Shown here piece by piece: positions 14,155 to 24,643 of a stretch of 64,000 nucleotides of DNA. How positions within the stretch are numbered: position 1 is the stretch's first letter; each line of letters opens with the position of its first letter. The stretch spans positions 337,861,076 to 337,925,075 of the forward strand of contig CM068368.1 of the NCBI GenBank assembly GCA_034769895.1. Reading direction: 5' to 3'. The DNA is from Magicicada septendecula (taxonomy: Eukaryota > Arthropoda > Insecta > Hemiptera > Cicadidae). The position numbers and the translations under genes are program-made. The notes under the pieces were generated by a model that saw only the letters and a program-made list of their open reading frames with translations, was not told the origin of the DNA and did not search any database.

Positions 14155-16550
14155 GTAATGTGACATAATGGGAGCCCCAAATAACTAACAATATGACCCA
14201 AATAAATGAAATCAAATATTTAAATAAACAAGACAAGACTAAGTAAATAGATTTGTAAAATGTAAAAAGAAGTACAATACAGTCAGGTGGTATAAATAAG
14301 AACCATGTACTGTAGTTGATAAGTAATAAACATGTAAAAGTGAATAATTATAAGAAAGTGAAAAGCATTGCCAATCATTAATTAAACAGAGAGGACTGTA
14401 TAATTTAATGATCCTTCCAATTACCCAAAGTGAAAGAAAAAACGAGAACTAGGCAAACTGTATGCCAGTGCAAAACAAACAATTGTATAAAAACAATATT
14501 TATCAATTGGAATTTAACAGTGTTAACTCCTATTAGTTATTTTGCCAGTGTCAACTACTATTAGTTAAGGCCAGAAATAGTATTGACAATAAAGTATGTT
14601 AAAAGGTCTCACCTTAAAATGAGATATCACTGAAAGCTTAAACAGTAGTTCATTGTGTTTGTTGTAATATAAAGGCCTATGTTTATCATTATTAGTAAGC
14701 CATGTTGTTAATTGTAATAAGCCTGTAGACAAAACAGGAAATTTGTGTTACCACTATATAATACCTGTAAAGGGCCCATACAGACAATACTGTATTATAA
14801 TAGTCTGCTAATAAAGTTTGAAAGCATTAAAGGGATGGGACTGTGGTACACTAAATAGTTTGGGTTACTCTTTGTTAATCAATAAATACAATCTGGGCCA
14901 TGAAGGCAACATTGTAAGTTAGTATATTAAGATATTTTGTTGTAAATTGTAGATAGTGTTAAGGTATTTTAAAATATCAAAGCTCATGTAGCAAATTATA
15001 AACAATTATGATCAGGCAAGGGTTCAAAACAAACATCCAGTTAATTATTAATGTCAGTCAGAACATGATAATGAAGTAAAATTTAAGGCCTAGGCCAAAC
15101 ATGTAATATAAAATAAAGTAATGTCAGAAATGATTAAGTTAGCAAATCAGTGTAAGAAAATGATGAGAAGGGACCAAAATTTAGGTGATTAAACATAATT
15201 CTTGGAATGATTATAACACATATTAAATTAGTTTAATAAATGAAAATCTTATATAATAAATGTTAGGGCATTGTAATGGTCCATAATTAGAACTTTTATA
15301 AAGATGTAAAAACACCTATTATAAGGCCAACTTATATCAAATGAGGCATCAAAATGCATATCTTTTTATTAGGAACAACACCATGTAACTTAATTTTAAC
15401 ATAATCAAAAGTTAACAAGGGAGTATTTTTTGACTTAAGATGTAAGAATATTATGTTCAGTACTAAGTGCCGCATAACCCAGGGTTCATGGGAATTAACC
15501 AATAGCAAGCCAGATATTGCTGGTCAAGACCGTTGACATAGACGAGAAAGTTGAATTATTCTGTTGTTAGAGCCAAGAGAGAACAGATCAGCTCTGTGAA
15601 GCTAAGAATCCTGTAGTATAAAAATAATCAAATGAAAGTTAGAAGAAGAGACAAAATCGTAATTAAAGGAAATATAAAACGTAACCAAAATTGCAGATCA
15701 TATAAACCATTTGCAACTAGAAGACGGAAGAATAAATAAGAAAACAAAATATTAAAAACTGAGAGTGAAGAATACGTCTGCATCGAGGAAAGTAACTATA
15801 TTCTACAAATCATAATTATCTCTACACAACACTCAGATTAACTTCACAGACACTATTAAAACCACCACAGTGATAACTAAAAAGACCACTAAATATAAAT
15901 ACAGTGAAAAAAAACAATATAAAACATTTTATTTTAACGAAACTTGGGAAGTTCATATGGTGTACACAACGTCTGACTGATAGACGGCCATTTTGTCTTG
16001 ACGGCCATTTGCATTGCTGGCGAAATCATTTGTCGTTCGAAGTTAAACAAAACATAATTGTTAATTTTTTTTATTAGTGAGTAAGATTTTGTTTTTAGAT
16101 AATTGTAATGTGTTGTACTCTCTTTAAGCATTTCTGACCTTCCTAACAGCCTCAAAGAACCCGAGCCCTGAGAAAAAATGGTGTATTATAAATAATTGAA
16201 GTTTTCGAAAAAAATCTAATTTAACCCTAGAGTCGATACGAATATTGTTAAGGTCGACCCACGACCAACTTATTGAACCCTGAATAAGTTGACGGATAAT
16301 AAAGACCATTAATTACAGTCAAAGGAGTGGTTATTTGAGAATTAAGAATAGATTAAGGGATTTTTATAGGAAATAGTGGAGAGTGGGAGAATACGCAGGT
16401 AAACCAAGCTTTGTAAACAACGAGAAGGACAACGAACCTAGAAGGAGCCTGTTTACGTCAGAATCGATCGCCAGCGTAACAAAAACTGCGGAAAATATTC
16501 AAATAAATCTCGTAATAGGATCAACTACCGTTGATTTTACACAACTCTGC

Positions 16551-16584
<34 letters not shown>

Positions 16585-16756
16585 CAACCAAACATCGACA
16601 ATTTAAAAATAAAAAGGAGCCGATCATAATAAATATAATAAATACATCAAATAAATTAAATAAAATATCTTTATTATTAAAACGGGTGAACTCAATAAAC
16701 TCTAAACTATAAAGTCTCTAATCTCTTTTTCGTATAGTAAAATGTCAGAGATTACA
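14155..16756 (+). repeat. 3' LTR
   Basis: This 2602-bp copy matches 6578-9172 over its whole length. The AAT microsatellite near 16552-16580 is longer than in the left copy. Its end, ATTACA, is followed by the ATAT target duplication and then 114 bp that lead to the 3' splice site of the kinase exon. Confidence 0.92.
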
Positions 16757-16874
16757 ATATCTATGGGAACGTACATAAACGTAAAAGCTAGAACTAAATT
16801 ATTTATCATTTAAGCATTATTGTTATAAGTATAAACATATGCCAGTTATATTTCCATTCATCTGTTTGTTGCAG

Positions 16875-17026
16875 TGGGCGAGATGGGAACTCCTCGGAAG
16901 TCACTTAAACAGCTTGACCTACCTGTTGGATTGTTTGTTCAGCCAAAAAGTCAGGATACCAGCGAAATTGAAAACAAAATGAAGGAAATTATGCAGCTCA
17001 GTGGAATTCTTTGTATAAATGGAAAG
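16875..17026 (+). CDS. hep: MAP kinase kinase 7 (hemipterous), internal exon before the kinase domain
   Basis: The exon is bounded by a polypyrimidine-type acceptor (...CTGTTTGTTGCAG) and the donor GTAAGT. It starts with the last two bases of a split codon and ends on a codon boundary, giving 50 full codons. It contains TPRKSLKQLDLPVGLF, a basic plus Leu-x-Leu stretch at the place of a JNK docking site in MKK7, then EIENKMKEIMQLSGIL, which matches the conserved segment just before the MKK7 kinase domain. MKK7 is the dual-specificity kinase that activates JNK in stress signalling and dorsal closure. The reading continues without a phase break into the exon at 48652. An ATG lies inside the exon (16883), but the acceptor indicates at least one upstream exon. 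The gene name rests on family resemblance of both exons together. Confidence 0.85.
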
Positions 17027-18152
17027 GTAAGTTAGTTGAATAAATAATTAAATAGTTTATAACAAGTAATAGTGTAGTGCTCATATATCGAGAGACGCAA
17101 AACCTGTGACTATAGGTCAAAATTAACAGTGTATGTAGATTTATGGTAAAGGTTAATAATAAGAGGCAATAGACAAACATTTATCATTTCAAGATCTGTT
17201 GTGTAAATAAAATGTTATCACAGCAGATTTTTGTAGTGTGTTTTCTTTTCATAATCTTTTATTTATTTTATTCAGATATCCACTTTAGTGGAAATAAAGT
17301 ATTAATGGAAAAGTTACTACAATAAGGAGATTGTTTTATCACTAAGCCGTGTCATCAGAATTGATTTCACTCATCTCAGGTGACTAGAATTGAAAAATTA
17401 ATTAAATTAGGTGGAATATACATTTCAGACAGAGATTAGCAGAGTCTGAGTTTGTAGATCGGAAACTTGCCTATATTTTCACTGAATAACACTGTAATGT
17501 AGCCAAGTTAGAAAACAATTATTAAGCTCAACAAGGAAAGTGAAAAGGTTAGTTTGAAAATGAACGTAGTAGAAAAGGTAAATGTAAAGTATGCATCACC
17601 TGAGATGTGAAATTTTGGTAAAGGTCCTGGACAGATATAAATAAAGGGAAATATTTGGGTAAAATAATAACAAACAGTGGCAGTTGGGAATACCAGATTT
17701 GTCAATCAAATAATATTAGGGTGAATTGTTTTGGGGAAAATGAGCAGTATTACGAATGTTAAATATTTTAATCAGGATGTGCTTTTCTGCAATAACTTAT
17801 GTGTCAGAAACACGTACAGAGAACATGGGAATAATATATAAAATAGATTGCACAAAGACACATAAAGAACTGGAAGGTGAGATAGGACTATAATTAAATG
17901 GTGAAGGGCAGAACATTTGGTTGGGGATTAAAATGATAAATAGTTACGAAGGTTGCTAGCTGGAGACCAAGAGGTATAAAGAGACAGCAATAATAGCCCT
18001 ATACAAGATGTGAGGGTCTGTGTGGTGAAGATTGTTGTACAATGAACTGGAGAAGAATTGTCCTTAAAGAAATTTCTGGAGGTGACTGGAGACAGAATGA
18101 AAACCAGAAGTGTTGCTGCCATCACCGTGTGTTGCCACACATTATGATGCTG

Positions 18153-18202
<50 letters not shown>

Positions 18203-18355
18203 GCGTTTGTGCATGTGTATGCATATTCTCAGGCAGCCCATATTCTCAGAGTGTAGTGGTATAGGAGTGAAGTGTAGTGGTTATCCAAGAGACATCAATC
18301 TTTGTCGAAGTTGTGTCGGAACAGTTGATTGGCATTCATGGAGACATAAACACAT
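17027..18355 (+). other. Start of the 31.6 kb hep intron
   Basis: The intron begins GTAAGT at 17027 and ends TTGTTCCAG at 48651. The first 1.3 kb has no recognisable gene or transposon. It contains a GT microsatellite at 18153-18198. Confidence 0.6.
18153..18198. repeat. GT dinucleotide microsatellite
   Basis: This is an uninterrupted run of TG units that grades into GCGTGTGCG. It produces artefactual Val/Cys and Thr/His frames on both strands. Confidence 0.9.
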
Positions 18356-18408
18356 ATTAAACTACCTTATTCGGTCCACCTTAGTGACACTGGCTTCTGT
18401 CGTTTAAT

Positions 18409-18439
18409 GACGCGTTTCGGGATGAAATCCCATCTTCAG
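18409..18439 (-). ncRNA. Hammerhead-like ribozyme motif, PLE 1 copy A
   Basis: On the minus strand the core CTGAAGA is followed by a TGGG...CCC stem II with an ATTTCAT loop, then GAAA, then the palindrome ACGCGT ending in GTC. This is the arrangement of the minimal hammerheads described in Penelope-like elements, where a self-complementary stem III lets two units act as a dimer. Confidence 0.65.
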
Positions 18440-18590
18440 ATACACAATAATCAAAACGTAAATGTATACCACATTTTGTGGTTTGTCATAATTTAAAATG
18501 TTTTAAAATCTTTTAAATAAAATATATACAAAACGTAACAATTGAATCGCTCGGAGCGCTCGCATGCATGCACGCTGTACCACGATTTCC

Positions 18591-19068
18591 TCACGACTGG
18601 CTATAATTGTCATTCAACCGTATAGCAGTGTCAAACAGGTTATTAGATCCGAAGTTCATTTGATCATTTAATATGTTATTTTTGGTTATTGCGTTTTTTG
18701 TAGCTTTGTATATTTCGAACTCCTCTAGGCTATCCATTAATTTACCCTTCTTGCAAGTATGCAACGCCACGAAATTGTTTTCGAAACTAGTATAACTATG
18801 ATCTTTTGCTATTAAATGTTGTGCAAAACTGGAATTATTATTATTTGTTTTAGGAATGTGCTCTAAAAATCTTGTATAAAAATCTCTGCCGGATTGGCCG
18901 ATGTAGAATGCTGCACAATTATCGCATTTAATTTTATAGACTCCTGATTTATTTTTTAAAGGAATATTTATTTTAGTTTTGAAAAAATTTTTTTAAATTA
19001 TTACAGGTTTTGAATGAAATAGTATATCCTTTACTTTTAAAAACAGATTTTAAAATATTTGGCATCAA
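18591..19068 (-). pseudogene. PLE GIY-YIG endonuclease, copy A, frameshifted
   Basis: This is the mirror copy of the intact frame at 19676-20152. An extra T in the T-rich run near 18990 shifts the frame, so no continuous product is possible. The GVY...YIG region and the C-terminal residues up to the stop at 18591 are otherwise conserved at the DNA level. Confidence 0.75.
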
Positions 19069-19116
19069 ACCAGTATAATTAGCTGAAATGTGCATGCACG
19101 CTGTACCACGATTTCC

Positions 19117-19592
19117 TCACGACTGGCTATAATTATCATTCAACCGTATAGCAGTGTCAAACAGGTTATTAGATCCGAAGTTCATTTGATCATTTAATAT
19201 GTTATTTTTGGTTATTGCGTTTTTTGTAGCTTTGTATATTTCGAACTCCTCTAGGCTATCCATTAATTTACCCTTCTTGCAAGTTGCAACGCCACGAAAT
19301 TGTTTTCGAAACTAGTATAACTATGATCTTTTGCTATTAAATGTTGTGCAAAACTGGAATTATTATTATTTGTTTTAGGAATGTGCTCTAAAAATCTTGT
19401 ATAAAAATCTCTGCCGGATTGGCCGATGTAGAATGCTGCAGAATTATCGCATTTAATTTTATAGACTCCTGATTTATTTTTTAAAGGAATATTTATTTTA
19501 GTTTTGAAAAAATTTTTTAAATTATTACAGGTTTTGAATGAAATAGTATATCCTTTACTTTTAAAAACAGATTTTAAAATATTTGGCATCAA
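19117..19592 (-). pseudogene. PLE GIY-YIG endonuclease, copy B, frameshifted
   Basis: The 5' part is open (19263-19592) and includes SGVYKIKCDNSAAFYIGQSG, the GIY-YIG signature, with Ser replacing a Cys found in copy C. A two-base deletion near 19283, relative to the other copies, shifts the frame and removes the C-terminal third. It lies directly after copy A in the same orientation. Confidence 0.75.
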
Positions 19593-19675
19593 ACCAGTAT
19601 AATTAGCTGAAATGTTAGTATAATTAGCATTTTAGCTGAACCAGTATAATTAGCATTTCAGCTAATTATACTGGT

Positions 19676-20152
19676 TTGATGCCAAATATTTTAAAATCTG
19701 TTTTTAAAAGTAAAGGATATACTATTTCATTCAAAACCTGTAATAATTTAAAACATTTTTTCAAAACTAAAATAAATATTCCTTTAAAAAATAAATCAGG
19801 AGTCTATAAAATTAAATGCGATAATTGTGCAGCATTCTACATCGGCCAATCCGGCAAAGATTTTTATACAAGCTTTTCAGAGCACATTCCTAAAACAAAT
19901 AATAATAATTCCAGTTTTGCACAACATTTAATAGCAAAAGATCATAGTTATACTAGTTTCGAAAACAATTTCGTGGCGTTGCATACTTGCAAGAAGGGTA
20001 AATTAATGGATAGCCTAGAGGAGTTCGAAATATACAAGGCTACAAAAAACGCAATAACCAAAAATAACATATTAAATGATCAAATGAACTTCGGATCTAA
20101 TAACCTGTTTGACACTGCTATACGGTTGAATGATAATTATAGCCAGTCGTGA
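19676..20152 (+). CDS. GIY-YIG endonuclease domain of a Penelope-like element, copy C
   Basis: This is an open frame of 158 codons, the best preserved of three copies. It has a helical N-terminal segment, then SGVYKIKCDNC, AFYIGQSGKDFYTSFSEHI, then AQHLIAKDHSYTSFENNFVAL and LEEFEIYKA. These are the GIY-YIG nuclease signature, the downstream Arg/His region and the catalytic-Glu helix of the PLE endonuclease, which nicks target DNA for primed reverse transcription. The preceding reverse transcriptase is absent, so this is a 5'-truncated element. The frame starts close to the inverted-repeat centre, so its first residues may not be the native start. It is transcribed away from copies A and B. 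Confidence 0.8.
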   Translation: MMPNILKSVFKSKGYTISFKTCNNLKHFFKTKINIPLKNKSGVYKIKCDNCAAFYIGQSGKDFYTSFSEHIPKTNNNNSSFAQHLIAKDHSYTSFENNFVALHTCKKGKLMDSLEEFEIYKATKNAITKNNILNDQMNFGSNNLFDTAIRLNDNYSQS

Positions 20153-20303
20153 GGAAATCGTGGTACAGCGTGCATGCATGCGAGCGCTCCGAGCGATTCA
20201 ATTGTTACGTTTTGTATATATTTTATTTAAAAGATTTTAAAACATTTTAAATTATGACAAACCACAAAATGTGGTATACATTTACGTTTTGATTATTGTG
20301 TAT

Positions 20304-20334
20304 CTGAAGATGGGATTTCATCCCGAAACGCGTC
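20304..20334 (+). ncRNA. Hammerhead-like ribozyme motif, PLE 1 copy C
   Basis: It is identical in design to the motif at 18409-18439 but on the + strand: CTGAAGA, stem II TGGG/CCC, GAAA, palindromic ACGCGT, then C. It lies about 150 bp downstream of the endonuclease stop, in the 3' terminal part of the element. Confidence 0.65.
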
Positions 20335-20387
20335 ATTAAACGACAGAAGCCAGTGTCACTAAGGTGGACCGAATAAGGTAATTTAAT

Positions 20388-20679
20388 TATATTAACCATA
20401 AAGTGACTCGGTACGTAAAATGAATAGATTGACATATTAAACGTCAGTAAGTGAGAGAAAACCTCATACAGATTTATATTTAAAATGCAGGTTAAATATT
20501 TGAAATGTAAATTGAACATCATTATATCATACCCTTTTTAATATTTCTCTTCTTTTTTGAAATAGATTTTTGAGTTATTTTGCACAATAATAACTTTGTT
20601 ATTATTTGATATGCAAGCATGATAGGTGGAAGGAAATAGTGTCCACCTTTGTATCCTTATCCTCTGACTATATATATAT
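20388..20679. other. AT-rich spacer between PLE clusters
   Basis: This 292-bp AT-rich spacer separates the two PLE clusters and ends in a short TA repeat at about 20670-20686. I see no gene in it. Confidence 0.5.
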
Positions 20680-20739
20680 ATATATTACTTTAATATTTAT
20701 AACTAAATTTACCTCAAGATATACTTTTTTCCCTATTAG

Positions 20740-20776
20740 GAACATGTTTCGAGAGTTCCTGTTCTCTCATCTTCAG
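20740..20776 (-). ncRNA. Hammerhead-like ribozyme motif, PLE 2 left arm
   Basis: Minus strand: CTGAAGA, a stem II of GGGAGA...TCTC type, GAAA, the palindrome ACATGT and then TC. The position near the outer end of the arm matches cluster 1. Confidence 0.55.
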
Positions 20777-20991
20777 CCTTCGCCATCTTGTTTCTGGTGA
20801 AGTATTTGTGTGTTGGCTTCTGGATGTTATTAAGGTAGTTTGTTGGTCTTTGGTCTTTTAAAGTTGCATTATTGTGTGTGGTTGTGGTATCTGTTTTTGT
20901 GTTTTGTGTATTTTCGATGTTGAGTGCTTTGAATATTGTGTCATGTTTTGTATTGATTTGTATTTGTTCTGGTATTAGTTTGTTTTGTGTT

Positions 20992-21319
20992 TTATGTTTG
21001 TAAATTTTCCCAAATGTTCATTATGGTGCCTTTGTGTGGTATATGTTTTATTAGTGCTACATTGGTTATGTCTGGGAATTCATGTCCTGTGTTTATTGCA
21101 TGTGTGGCTAAATTGGATTTATATATATTTGGTTTTTTGTATGCATTTAGGTGTTCAAAATAACGTTTTTTCAGCTGTTTTTTTGTTTGTCCTATATAAC
21201 ATTTATTGCAATCTCGGCATTCAATTTTGTATATACCGTTGGTTGTTGTATTATCTTTGTTGTGTGAGCTATTTAGATTTTGTAATTTATTTTTATTAGT
21301 TTTGTATGCTATTTTTATA
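20992..21319 (-). pseudogene. PLE GIY-YIG endonuclease, left arm
   Basis: The minus frame has TTNGIYKIECRDCNKCYIGQ followed by LKKRYFEHLNAYK and LATHAINTGHEFPDITNVAL, a GIY-YIG nuclease with the expected downstream Glu/His-rich helix region. The frame ends early at a stop near 20992, where the right-arm copy continues for another 80 or so codons. The frame also runs past the centre of the inverted repeat, so its upstream part (21320-21477) is not part of the gene. Confidence 0.7.
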
Positions 21320-21418
21320 AATAATAAAATGACAAAACTAACAAAACTATTTAAAAACACAGATATAAAAATAGCATACAAAACTAATAAAAATAAATTA
21401 CAAAATCTAAATAGCTGA

Positions 21419-21955
21419 CACAACAAAGATAATACAACAACCAACGGTATATACAAAATTGAATGCCAAGATTGCAATAAATGTTACATAGGACAAACAA
21501 AAAAACAGCTGAAAAAACGTTATTTTGAACACCTAAATGCGTACAAAAAACCAAATATATATAAATCCAATTTAGCCACACATGCAATAAACACAGGACA
21601 TGAATTCCCAGACATAACCAATGTAGCACTAATAAAACATATACCACACAAAGGCACCATAATGAACATTTGGGAAAATTTACAGATTTACAAACATAAA
21701 ACACAAAACAAATTAATACCAGAACAAATACAAATCAATACAAAACATGACACAATATTCAAAGCACTCAACATCGAAAATACACAAAATACAAAAACAG
21801 ATACCACAACCACACACAATAATGCAACATTGAAGGACCAAAGACCAACAAACCACCTTAATAACATCCAGAAGCCAACACACAAATACTGCACCAGAAG
21901 CAAGATGGCGAAGGCTGAAGATGGGAGAACAGGAACTCTCGAAACATGTTCCTAA
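21419..21955 (+). pseudogene. PLE GIY-YIG endonuclease, right arm
   Basis: The frame is open from just after a stop at 21416-21418 to 21955. It has NGIYKIECQDCNKCYIGQ, then LKKRYFEHLNAYKKPNIYKS, NVALIKHIPHKGTIMNIWEN and a long Thr/Asn/Gln-rich tail ending GRTGTLETCS. The TGA at 21416 is TCA at the same place in the left arm, so it is a point nonsense change. The endonuclease module itself is complete. The tail overlaps the hammerhead-like motif at 21915-21951, so the ribozyme sequence is also coding in this copy. Confidence 0.72.
21915..21951 (+). ncRNA. Hammerhead-like ribozyme motif, PLE 2 right arm
   Basis: CTGAAGA, stem II GGGAGA...CTCTC, GAAA, then ACATGT and TC, the mirror of 20740-20776. 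It overlaps the last codons of the endonuclease frame. Confidence 0.55.
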
Positions 21956-22045
21956 TAGGGAAAAAAGTATATCTTGAGGTAAATTTAGTTATAAATATTA
22001 AAGTATTATATACATCAAGAAACGGACTGCAGCAGAAAGTGATTG

Positions 22046-22048
<3 letters not shown>

Positions 22049-22088
<40 letters not shown>
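22049..22088. repeat. AT dinucleotide microsatellite
   Basis: About 20 TA units lie just outside PLE cluster 2. A shorter TA run is at 22564-22587. Confidence 0.9.
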
Positions 22089-22091
<3 letters not shown>

Positions 22092-24635
22092 TGTACAGAA
22101 TCATTGTATTCTAGAAAGTAAATTTCACAGGACAGGTAGATACATTTGTATCCTTTGTTCAGGGAAATGTGTGCTTTCAAAGCCAGGGAAATTTATAACA
22201 TAGAAGGGTAAAGTTTATAACAAAGCATTGTAGTTTGTTCCAAGCTTTTCCCAGTTTATATTTCATTAACCTCCAATTAGTATCCTATAATACGTGTTAC
22301 ACTAATTCCTCTGGTGATCTTCGTATTCTGTCTATGTAGGTGATACACTATGAAACTATGGTGTGCAACCAGACATACGTAGAATTTAGATTATTTAGTG
22401 TTCTGCAAATAGAAAAAAAGAGGTTCTCTAAAAATAATTGTTTTTAATTTCTGTTAATGTTAACTAGCAATTCCAATTTATAATTGTGCCATGTAAGAAT
22501 TTGGAGGGTAAGTATGTGTGAAGTTTTAATATTTTTCTAGACTTGTCAAAATTATTTATAGTTTTATATATATATATATATATATATTATTGAGAAACTG
22601 GTTACATAAGAACTCTGTTTATAATAACTCGAAATGTCATGTTGACTACTAAAAAAAGGCTACAGGGACCACATAATAGAAAGTGTTATACCCACAGTTA
22701 ATGTTTATTGATACCATTAACTGACCCAACATCACTGTTTACATCCAATTAGAGACAGCTTTGGTTGTTTGGTGTGTTTTAATATTTTTATATTCTTTAT
22801 TTGTTTTTTAGTACAGTGCTCTCAATACAATAATACCAGAGAAATACAATCTATGTGGACCAGAGAAAATATTTTTGTAGAGGTAGTTATTGTTATAAAC
22901 AGACTTATAATTTGTTCCCATTTTGACAGGCGTCTAGGTAACCATCTCGTAATGTAACTACATTAATTACTTTACAGTTTGTAACATATAATTCTGACAG
23001 ATGAGAGATTTGCAGAACAAAATATAAGTAATCCAGAAAATATGAAAGCACAATACCTTAACATAGTTAACTCACTATTTGTTGTGTGTGATCAGATGCA
23101 TTTTTCACAGTAGGCAGAGAACTTTATTATGTTGTAATGGCACAGTTTTCACACCATTACAGGGGGAGCCTATGTTATAATTAGCACTGTTCAACACTGT
23201 GTTACTATATAGGAAAAATTTGGAAATTATGGTCTGTTTCACATTATTTTTTAAACGAAGAAAACAAAGAGCTTATCACAATGAAAGTTACAAAATGATC
23301 CTTTGTAATGTGTAGTAAACTCGAATGAAAATTGTACTGTAAACCAATTTGTATTGCTTAAATCCTTCTGGCCTAAAGGGAAGATTTTTTTTAGAATTTT
23401 GGGAGTTTTAAACTTCTTTGAACCCCCCCCCCCCCCAACAAGTGCACAGATAACTGTGACAGTGTGAAAGGCTGTCTTTACAATTTGGGAAAAAGAGTTG
23501 AGTCTATTTTTTAGATGGGATTGACAGATTTCCTGACTCTGTCATGGTTTATAGTGTCATAGTGTCTGGAGGAAACAGAAACTTAAAAAAAAACAATGTA
23601 CTCTGAGGTTTATCATTGCTGAGAGTATTGTTAAATGAATAGAAATTATATTTTGCGGGATTTAATGTTGGGATCAAAATATTCTATCATGGTCGAGAAT
23701 ATTTTATCTATCGTTATAATGATAGGCTTAATTGTTGTAGGGAGATTTCATTATATGTATTTGAAACAGTGTTCAGAAAATTATTGTTTATTGATGAATA
23801 TGGTGTTAAATGTATTTTGAATGGCTAGTATAAATATATTCATAATAAATTTATTTTGGAGTCAAATTGGGATTACAATTTTCAGGATGTATGATTATTG
23901 TTATCATACTGTTGTTATGTTTTATTTCATATTCTTTAGTATTTTGCTCATAACTTGCATGGTCAAAATTCAACACTATTTTTGGCGACAGCCATGTTTT
24001 TTATTAATGTAGCTATCAACACTTTATTTTTATTCTTGACAGTTTTATTATGCTTCATTTTTTATTGTATGACAGTTTTTGTCCACATAAAATGTATAGT
24101 GCACAGTAAGAATGGACCTAGGCACTAAAGGCAGAATATAAATAAAAGGGCTGCCAACTGTTCTAAAGTCCCAGCTTTTTAACACTGAGGATGCCACGTC
24201 ATAGAATGGGTAAAATGTTTGGGAACGGTATCAAGTAAAGATGGTTGGCAATCAAAAAAAAGTGTTGTGTTGTTATTAGTATTTTTTTAAGACAGGTACA
24301 CATTTATAAATTATATAACTTTAATAAAGTGTATTGTTTTCTAACAATTTAGAGGAAAATGTAAACAAGATTAATAGAACGTATAAAATAATTATGTATT
24401 TATATACAAATTAAAGTAATTATTTATGTTATTTTTATCACACACACACACACACGCGCGCGCGCGGTTCCCCTATTACTTTCTCCTATTGGTTGTTCCT
24501 TACTTTTTCTGGTTCATATTTCATTTAGCTTAATAAATTTGTGCACTTAGATATTCGTTACACCCATTCTTAGGGTGATCTCCTGTAACTGACAATAAAC
24601 AAGTGATAGAAAATTTGTTTTCACTCATCGACTGG
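22089..24635. other. Intronic AT-rich DNA without gene
   Basis: I see no gene family. Notable simple sequences are TA units at 22564-22587, 14 C in a row at 23423-23436, and a CA run that changes into a CG run at 24441-24466, an alternating purine-pyrimidine tract. Confidence 0.5.
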
Positions 24636-24643
24636 GTGGTAGG

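Larger units (their letters stand above)
6578..16756 (+). mobile_element. LTR retrotransposon with 2.6 kb LTRs, internally decayed
   Basis: Two nearly identical direct repeats (6578-9172 and 14155-16756) begin TGTAAT and end ATTACA, so they have TG...CA ends. The flanking bases are ATAT at 6574-6577 and ATAT at 16757-16760, a 4-bp target duplication. A primer binding site follows the left LTR and a purine tract precedes the right one, which sets the orientation as +. The interior (about 5 kb) is too short for a full gag-pol. It holds a coiled-coil gag-like region with stops and an integrase C-terminal domain at the 3' end; protease, reverse transcriptase, RNase H and the integrase core are missing. 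The integrase tail and the 4-bp duplication suggest Ty3/gypsy. The element could not move without help from a relative, and looks like a deletion derivative amplified in trans. Confidence 0.9.
18356..20387. mobile_element. Penelope-like element cluster 1, three 3' ends in inverted and tandem order
   Basis: The block holds three copies of the same PLE 3' end. Copy A (18356-19090) and copy B (19091-19614) are tandem on the minus strand; copy B lacks the outermost 210 bp. Copy C (19654-20387) is the mirror image on the + strand, so the outer ends of A and C are inverted repeats about 730 bp long. The centre at 19615-19653 repeats short pieces of the junction. Each copy encodes a GIY-YIG endonuclease, and A and C carry a hammerhead-like motif outside it. 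Partial tandem and inverted copies are typical of Penelope-like retroelements, in which reverse transcription restarts. No reverse transcriptase is present here. Confidence 0.85.
20680..22013. mobile_element. Penelope-like element cluster 2, inverted pair
   Basis: Two copies of a second PLE family face away from each other: left arm about 20680-21319 on the minus strand, right arm about 21364-22013 on the + strand, with 44 bp between them. The arms are nearly perfect inverted repeats of about 640-650 bp, so the region can form a very long hairpin. Each arm encodes a GIY-YIG domain of a different family from cluster 1 and has its own hammerhead-like motif close to the outer end. There is no reverse transcriptase. 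It begins only about 290 bp after cluster 1. Confidence 0.82.

Noticed and set aside
17928..18407. His/Thr- and Val/Cys-repeat frames
   Set aside because: They are products of the GT microsatellite. The same holds for 34775-35131, 37412-37639 and 53512-53739.
20985..21704. Cys/Leu-rich membrane-protein-like frames
   Set aside because: They are the antisense frames of the PLE endonuclease copies and occur mirrored in both arms.
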